Shown here piece after piece: positions 57,401-64,000 of a DNA stretch of 64,000 nucleotides (positions are counted from its first letter, which is position 1; each line of letters starts with the position of its first letter). Source of the stretch: Acanthosepion esculentum (Eukaryota; Mollusca; Cephalopoda; Sepiida; Sepiidae); the NCBI GenBank assembly GCA_964036315.1, contig OZ038485.1, forward strand, positions 73,695,548-73,759,547, written 5' to 3'. A program made the position numbers and the translations under genes. The notes under the pieces are model-generated. The model worked only from the letters and a program-made list of their open reading frames with translations, was not told the DNA's origin and searched no databases.

Positions 57401-57750
57401 ATCAGAAGTACATTTACATAGATTTATTTAGTTTTATACAAAATGAGGAAAATCAGAAGTACATATAAATAGATTTATTTAGTTTTATACAAAATGATGA
57501 GAATCAGAAGTACATATAAATAGATTTATTTAGTTTTATACAAAATGATGAAAATCAGAAGTACATATAAATAGATTTATTTAGTTTTATACAAAATGAT
57601 GAACATCAGAAGTACATATAAATAGATTTATTTAGTTTTATACAAAATGATGAAAATCAGAAGTACATATAAATAGATGTATTTAGTTTTATACAAAATG
57701 ATGAAAATCAGAAGAACATTTCCATAGATTTATTTAGATTTATACAAAAT
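54449..57750 (+). repeat. 1,375-bp HOR in tandem
   Basis: AAATGAGG at 54,691, 56,066 and 57,441 gives two intervals of exactly 1,375 bp, 27 units with two 50-bp units. CACAAGTATATA at 55,621 and 56,996 and M1 at 55,773 and 57,148 give the same 1,375. Each period reads M1, A (GATAAAAAT, GATTTTTTT, GAGGAAAAT, GAGTATCAG or GAGAAT, GAACAT, GATGTATTT, ACAATATG, GATGTATTTCG, CCACAG), then C with AAATTATGAAAATCAAAAG. The third period changes GAGTAT to GAGAAT and ACAATATG to ACAAAATG. Confidence 0.82.
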
Positions 57751-60420
57751 GATGAAAATCAGAAGTACATTTCCATAGATTTATTTCGTTTTATACAAAA
57801 TGATGAAAATCAGAAGTACATTTCCACAGATTTATTTAGTTTTATACAAATTGTGAAAATCAGAAGTACATTTACATAGATTTATTTAGTTTTATACAAA
57901 ATGATGAAAATCAGAAGTACATTTACATATATTTATTTAGTTTTATACAAAATGATGAAAATCAAAAGTACATTTCCATAGATTTATTTAGTTTTATACA
58001 AAATGATAAAAATCAGAAGTACATTTCCATAGATTTTTTTAGTTTCATACAAAATGATGAAAATCAGAAGTACATATAAATAGATTTATTTAGTTTTATA
58101 CAAAATGATGAAAATCAGAATTACATTTCCATAGATTTATTTAGTTTTATACAAAATGATGAAAATCAGAAGTACATATAAATGGATTTATTTAGTTTTA
58201 TAAAAAAATGATGAAAATCAGAAGTACATTTCCATAGATTTATTTAGTTTTATACAAAATGATGAAAATCAGAAGTACATATTAATAGATTTATTTAGTT
58301 TTATACAAAATGATGAAAATCAGAAGTACATATAAATAGATTTATTTAGATTTATACAAAATGATGAAAATCAGAAGTACATTTCCATAGATTTATTTCG
58401 TTTTATACAAAATGATGAAAATCAGAAGTACATTTCCATAGATTTATTTAGTTTTATACAAATTGTGAAAATCAGAAGTACATTTACATAGATTTATTTA
58501 GTTTTATACAAAATGATGAAAATCAGAAGTACATTTACATAGATTTATTTAGTTTTATACAAAATGATGAAAATCAGAAGTACATTTACATAGATTTATT
58601 TAGTTTTATACAAAATGATGAAAATCAGAAGTACATTTCCATAGATTTTTTTAGTTTTATACAAAATGATGAAAATCAGAATTACATTTACATAGATTTA
58701 TTAGTTTTATACAAAATGATGAAAATCAGAAGTACATATAAATAGATCTATTTAGTTTTATACAAAATGATGAGAATCAGAAGTACATATAAATAGATTT
58801 ATTTAGTTTTATACAAAATGATGAACATCAGAAGTACATATAAATAGATTTATTTAGTTTTATACAAAATGATGAATATCAGAAGTACATATAAATAGAT
58901 ATATTTAGTTTTATACAAAATGATGAAAATCAGAAGTACATATAAATAGATTTATTTAGTTTTATACAAAATGATGAAAATCAGAAGTACATTTCCATAG
59001 ATTTATTTAGTTATATACAAAATGATGAAAATCAGAAGTACATATAAATAGATTTATTTAGTTTTATACAAAATGATGAAAATCAGAAGTACATATAAAT
59101 ACATTTATTTAGTTTTATACAAAATGATGAAAATTAGAAGTACATTTCCAAAGATTTATTTCGTTTCATACAAAATGATGAAAATCAGAAGTACATTTCC
59201 ATAGATTTATTTAGTTTTATACAAATTGTGAAAATCAGAAGTACATTTACATAGATTTATTTAGTTTTATACAAAATGATGAAAATCAGAAGTACATTTA
59301 CATAGATTTATTTAGTTTTATACAAAATGATGAAAATCAGAAGTACATTTACATAGATTTATTAGTTTTATACAAAATGATGAAAATCAGAAGTACATAT
59401 AAATAGATCTATTTAGTTTTATACAAAATGATGAGAATCAGAAGTACATATAAATAGATTTATTTAGTTTTATAAAAAATGATGAAAATCAGAAGTACAT
59501 ATAAATAGATTTATTTAGTTTTATACAAAATGATGAACATCAGAAGTACATATAAATAGATTTATTTAGTTTTATACAAAATGATGAAAATCAGAAGTAC
59601 ATATAAATAGATATATTTAGTTTTATACAAAATGATGAAAATCAGAAGTACATATAAATAGATTTATTTAGTTTTATACAAAATGATGAAAATCAGAAGT
59701 ACATTTCCATAGATTTATTTAGTTATATACAAAATGATGAAAATCAGAAGTACATATAAATAGATTTATTTAGTTTTATACAAAATGATGAAAATCAGAA
59801 GTACATATAAATAGATTTATTTAGTTTTATACAAAATGATGAAAATTAGAAGTACATTTCCAAAGATTTATTCCGTTTCATACAAAATGATGAAAATCAG
59901 AAGTACATTTCCATAGATTTATTTAGTTTTATACAAATTGTGAAAATCAGAAGTACATTTACATAGATTTATTTAGTTTTATACAAAATGATGAAAATCA
60001 GAAGTACATTTACATAGATTTATTTAGTTTTATACAAAATGATCAAAATCAAAAGTACATTTCCATAGATTTATTTAGTTTTATACAAAATGATAAAAAT
60101 CAGAAGTACATTTCCATAGATTTTTTTAGATTTATACAAGATGATGAAAATCAGAAGTACATTTACATAGATTTATTTAGTTTTATACAAAATGAGGAAA
60201 ATCAGAAGTACATATAAATAGATTTATTTAGTTTTATACAAAATGATGAGAATCAGAAGTACATATAAATAGATTTATTTAGTTTTATACAAAATGATTA
60301 AAATCAGAAGTACATATAAATAGATTTATTTAGTTTTATACAAAATGATGAACATCAGAAGTACATATAAATAGATTTATTTAGTTTTATACAAAATGAT
60401 GAAAATCAGAAGTACATATA
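57751..60420 (+). repeat. G-type HOR blocks, copies 3 and 4, plus an A run
   Basis: AAATGGATTT and TATAAAAAAATG near 58,200, TTATTAG near 58,690 and 59,360, GATCTATTT near 58,747 and 59,407, TTAGTTATAT near 59,010 and 59,720 identify G blocks like those at 43.4 and 45.6 kb. M1-type units at 59,134 and 59,846 carry CCAAAGATTTATT, and the second has TTCCGTTTC, both private here. An A run at 59.9-60.4 kb has TACAAGATG near 60,137 and GATCAAAAT near 60,042. Confidence 0.72.
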
Positions 60421-63400
60421 AATAGATTTATTTAGTTTTATACAAAATGATGAAAATCAGAAGTACATTTCCATAGATTTATTCAGTTTCATACAAAATG
60501 ATGAAAATCAGAAGTACATTTCCATAGATTTATTTAGTTTTATACAAAATGATGAAAATCAGAAGTACATTTCCATAGATTTATTTAGTTTTATACAAAA
60601 TGATTAAAATCAGAAGTACATTTCCATAGATTTATTTAGTTTTATACAAAATGATGAAAATCAGAAGTACATATAAATAGATTTATTTAGTTTTATGCAA
60701 AATGATGAAAATCAGAAGTACATATAAATAGATTTATTTAGTTTTATAAAAAATGATGAAAATCCGAAGTACTTTTCCATAGATTTATTTAGTTTTATAC
60801 AAAATGATGAAAATCAGAAGTACATATAAATAGATTTATTTAGTTTTATACGAAATGATGAAAATCAGAAGTACATATAAATTGATTTGTTTAGTTTTAT
60901 ACGAAATGATGAAAATCAGAAGTACATATAAATAGATTTATTTAGTTTTATACAAAATGATGAAAATCAGAAGTACATATAAATAGATTTATTTAGTTTT
61001 ATACAAAATGATGAAAATCAGAAGTACATTTCCATAGATTTATTTAGTTTTATAAAAAATGATGAAAATCAGAAGTACATTTCCATAGATTTATTTAGTT
61101 TTATACAAAATGATGAAAATCAGAAGTACATATAAATAGATTTATTTAGTTTTATACAAAATGATTAAAATCAGAAGTACATTTCCATAGATTTATTTAG
61201 TTTTATACAAAATGAGGAAAATCAGAAGTACATATAAATAGATTTATTTAGTTTTATGCAAAATGATGAAAATCAGAAGTACATATAAATAGATTTATTT
61301 AGTTTTATACAAAATGATGAAAATCAGAAGTACATATAAATAGATTTATTTAGTTTTATACAAAATGATGAAAATCAGAAGTACATTTCCATAGATTTAT
61401 TTAGTTTTATACAAAATGATGAAAATCAGAAGTACATTTCCATAGATTTATTTAGTTTTATACAAAATGATGAAAATCAGAAGTACATATAAATAGATTT
61501 ATTTAGTTTTATACAAAATGATGAAAATCAGAAGTACATATAAATAGATTTATTTAGTTTTATACAAAATGATGAAAATCAGAAGTACATTTCCATAGAT
61601 TTATTTAGTTTTATACAAAATGATGAAAATCAGAAGTACATTTCCATAGATTTATTTAGTTTTATACAAAATGATGAAAATCAGAAGTACATATGAATAG
61701 ATTTATTTAGTTTTATACAAAATGATTAAAATCAGAAGTACATATAAATAGATTTATTTAGTTTTATACAAAATGATGAAAATCAGGAGTACATATAAAT
61801 AGATTTATTTAGTTTTATACAAAATGATGAAAATCAGAAGTACATATAAATAGATTTATTTAGTTTTATACAAAATGATGAAAATCAGAAGTACATTTCC
61901 ATAGATTTATTTAGTTTTATACAAAATGATGAAAATCAGAAGTACATTTCCATAGATTTATTTAGTCTTATACAAAATGATGAAAATCAGAAGTACATTT
62001 CCATAGATTTATTTAGGTTTATACAAAATGATGTAAATCAGAAGTACATTTCCATAGATTTATTTAGTTTTATGCAAAATGATGAAAATCAGAAGTACAT
62101 ATAAATAGATTTATTTAGTTTTATACAAAATGATGAAGATCAGAAATACATTTCCATAGATTTATTTAGTTTTATACAAAATAATGAAAATCAGAAGTAC
62201 TTATAAGTAGATATATTTAGTTTTATACAAAATGATGAAAATCAGAAGTACATATAAACAGATTTATTTAGTTTTATACCAAATGATGAAAATCAGAAGT
62301 ACATTTCCATAGATTTATTTAGTTTTATACAAAATGATGAAAATCAGAAGTACATTTCCATAGATTGATTTAGTTTTATAGAAAATGATGAAAATCAGAA
62401 GTACATATAAATAGATTTATTTAGTTTTATACAAAATGATGAAAATCAGAAGTACTTTTCCATAGATTTTTTTAGTTTTATACAAAATTATGAAAATCAG
62501 AAGTAAATATAAATAGATTTATTTAGTTTTATACGAAATGATGAAAATCAGAAGTACATATAAATTGATTTATTTAGTTTTATACAAAATGATGAAAATC
62601 AGAAGTACATATAAATAGATTTATTTAGCTTTATACAAAATGATGAAAATCAGAAGTACATATAAATAGATTTATTTAGTTTTATACAAAATGATGAAAA
62701 TCAGAAGTACATTTCCATAGATTTATTTAGTTTTATACAAAATGATGAAAATCAGAAGTACATTTCCATAGATTTATTTAGTTTTATACAAAATGATGAA
62801 AATCAGAAGTACATATAAATAGATTTATTTAGTTTTATACGAAATGATGAAAATCAGAAGTACATATAAATTGATTTATTTAGTTTTATACGAAATGATG
62901 AAAATCAGAAGTACATATAAATAGATTTATTTAGTTTTATACAAAATGATGAAAATCAGAAGTACATATAAATAGATTTATTTAGTTTTATACAAAATGA
63001 TGAAAATCAGAAGTAAATATAAATAGATTTATTTAGTTTTATACAAAATGATGAAAATCAGAAGTACATTTCCATAGATTTATTTAGTTTTATACAAAAT
63101 GATGAAAATCAGAAGTACATATAAATAGATTTATTTAGTTTTATACAAAATGATGAAAATCAGAAGTACATTTCCATAGATTTATTTAGTTTTATACAAA
63201 ATGATGAAAATCAGAAGTACATATAAATAGATTTATTTAGTTTTATACAAAATGATTAAAATCAGAAGTACATTTCCATAGATTTATTTAGTTTTATACA
63301 AAATGATGAAAATCAGAAGTACATATAAATAGATTTATTTAGTTTTATGCAAAATGATGAAAATCAGAAGTACATATAAATAGATTTATTTAGTTTTATA

Positions 63401-64000
63401 CAAAATGATGAAAATCAGAAGTACTTTTCCATAGATTTATTTAGTTTTATACAAAATTATGAAAATCAGAAGTACTTATAAATAGATTTATTTAGTTTTA
63501 TACGAAATGATGAAAATCAGAAGTACATATAAATTGATTTATTTAGTTTTATACGAAATGATGAAAATCAGAAGTACATATAAATAGATTTATTTAGTTT
63601 TATACAAAATGATGAAAATCAGAAGTACATATAAATATATTTATTTAGTTTTATACAAAATGATGAAAATCAGAAGTATATTTCCATAGATTTATTTAGT
63701 TTTATACAAAATGATGAAAATCAGAAGTACATTTCCATAGATTTATTTAGTTTTATACAAAATCATGAAAATCAGAAGTACATATAAATAGATTTATTTA
63801 GTTTTATACAAAATGATTAAAATCAGAAGTACATTTCCATAGATTTATTTAGTTTTATACAAAATGATGAAAATCAGAAGTACATTTCCATAGATTTATT
63901 TAGTTTTATACAAAATGATGAAAATCAGAAGTACATATAAATAGATTTATTTAGTTTTATACGAAATGATGAAAATCAGAAGTACATATAAATTGATTTA
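60421..64000 (+). repeat. Right domain: loosely ordered, CGAAATG units
   Basis: The AAATTGTG, GAGGAAAAT...GATGTATTT and M1 block order stops near 60.4 kb. Recurring units are GATTAAAAT (stop in the open frame), TATGCAAAATG, TACGAAATG followed by AAATTGATT, and TACTTTTCC. TACTTTTCC starts at 60,770, 62,453 and 63,422, spaced 1,683 and 969 bp, exactly 33 and 19 monomers. Parts match the left domain (ACCAAATG at 62,278 against 1,381; AATAATG at 62,178 against 1,281; both 60,897 bp apart). The array continues past the window end. Confidence 0.75.

Larger units (their letters stand above)
1..64000 (+). repeat. 51-bp AT-rich satellite array filling the window
   Basis: A 51-bp unit repeats head to tail in one orientation throughout; successive units start at 1, 52, 103, 154, 205 and so on, and the same motifs (TTTATACAAAATGATG at unit positions 1-16, CAGAAGTACAT at 22-32, ATAGATTTATTTAGT at 37-51) are visible in every line to base 64,000. 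The consensus has 9 to 11 G/C in 51 depending on class, so about 18-22% G+C, with no CpG. Most units differ from consensus at zero to three sites. Length variants of 49, 50 and 52 bp occur. No inversion, insertion or unique spacer was found. The array is cut by both window edges. Each unit contains one GTAC and, on the minus strand, one AATAAA. Organism and chromosomal position cannot be told from the sequence. Confidence 0.99.

Noticed and set aside
1..64000. Protein-coding gene made of 17-residue repeats
   Set aside because: The open frame is stopped by TAA in TATAA units, TAG in AATTAG units, TGA in GATTGA units and TAA in GATTAAAAT units, and shifted by 50-bp units. The consensus has no in-frame ATG, and the longest run I traced is about 102 codons.
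1..64000. Short ATGATGAAAATC reading frames in the second forward frame
   Set aside because: They begin at ATGATG in almost every unit but end at the TAG of CATAG or AAATAG after nine or ten codons; a by-product of the repeat.
1..64000. Reverse-strand coding
   Set aside because: In the consensus all three reverse frames have a stop in each unit (TAA in AAATAAAT, TGA in TTCTGATTTT, TAA in GTATAAAA).
1..64000. CRISPR array
   Set aside because: Units are contiguous and nearly identical along their full length; there are no unique spacers between repeats and no cas genes.
1..64000. Centromeric identity
   Set aside because: HOR structure and AT-richness are compatible, but a CENP-B box was not seen and position on the chromosome is unknown; sequence alone does not decide it.
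1..64000. Telomeric repeat
   Set aside because: The 51-bp unit has no short G-rich telomere motif on either strand.
1..64000. TATA-box promoters in TATAA units
   Set aside because: Hundreds of copies in a unit of about 18% G+C are expected by composition and descent; no gene follows them.
1..64000. Transposon, LTR or target-site duplication inside the array
   Set aside because: Every line reads as the same monomer with substitutions or small indels; no foreign insert was found.
1..64000. tRNA, rRNA or other structured RNA gene
   Set aside because: No segment departs from the monomer, and the monomer has no strong inverted repeat that I could see.
1..64000. Yeast-type origin consensus (ARS core)
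   Set aside because: ATTTACATAGA in TTTAC units resembles the core but differs at key T positions; in an AT-rich repeat a near match carries no weight.

Overview
The whole 64,000-base window is one uninterrupted tandem repeat (satellite DNA). A 51-bp monomer of about 20% G+C runs head to tail on the same strand from the first base to the last, about 1,255 copies. I found no unique sequence, gene, RNA gene, transposon or flanking DNA, so both array ends lie outside the window. A homogeneous AT-rich array of this size with layered higher-order repeats (HORs) points to heterochromatin of a eukaryotic nuclear genome. The sequence alone does not tell me the taxon or whether the array is centromeric, subtelomeric or interstitial. 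Monomer positions below count from the TTTATA that starts the window.||Monomers fall into three main classes by positions 32-36: TTTCC, TTTAC and TATAA. Among the first 20 units I count 7, 3 and 10 (one truncated). Many rarer variants recur in fixed order and let the array be parsed into multi-unit blocks. Block names used here: the M1 pair is a unit with AATTAG followed by TTTCGTTTCATAC. A is a run with AAATTGTG, GATAAAAAT, GATTTTTTT, GAGGAAAAT, GAGAAT, GAACAT, GATGTATTT and CCACAG. B carries CAGAATTAC and GATGTGAAT. C carries TCAAAAG and TATAAAAATG. D carries GAATATCAGATG, GATGTAAAT, AAATAAGAAG, TATCTAG, AATAGGAAG and ATTCCCATAG. E carries GATTGATTT. G carries TTATTAG, GATCTATTT and TTAGTTATATAC.||Layout: 1-3.1 kb is a loosely ordered, more diverged domain. 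3.2-9.0 kb holds an older D block and mixed A/B/C/E blocks. 9.03-26.39 kb holds three successive supercopies of one large HOR (5,396, 4,172 and 7,790 bp), and a fourth starts at 26.39 kb with an internal 1,883-bp tandem duplication. 34.5-43.4 kb is a rearranged mosaic with offsets of 865 and 6,060 bp. 43.4-46.9 kb carries G blocks 2,139 bp apart. 46.9-48.7 kb is a paralogue of the left end of the window, 46,533 bp away. 48.7-51.0 kb includes a D block. 51.0-57.7 kb is a HOR domain with 1,222-, 1,375- and 3,055-bp spacings. 57.8-60.4 kb returns to G blocks. 60.4-64.0 kb is a second loosely ordered domain.||One forward frame of the monomer is open for 17 codons (FIQNDENQKYISIDLFS), but TATAA units, AATTAG units, GATTGA units and 1-bp-deleted units break it constantly and it has no in-frame ATG in the consensus. 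The longest open run I traced is about 102 codons. I therefore call no CDS. What deserves attention is the array's layered architecture, including hybrid monomers that localise unequal exchanges to inside a single repeat unit.
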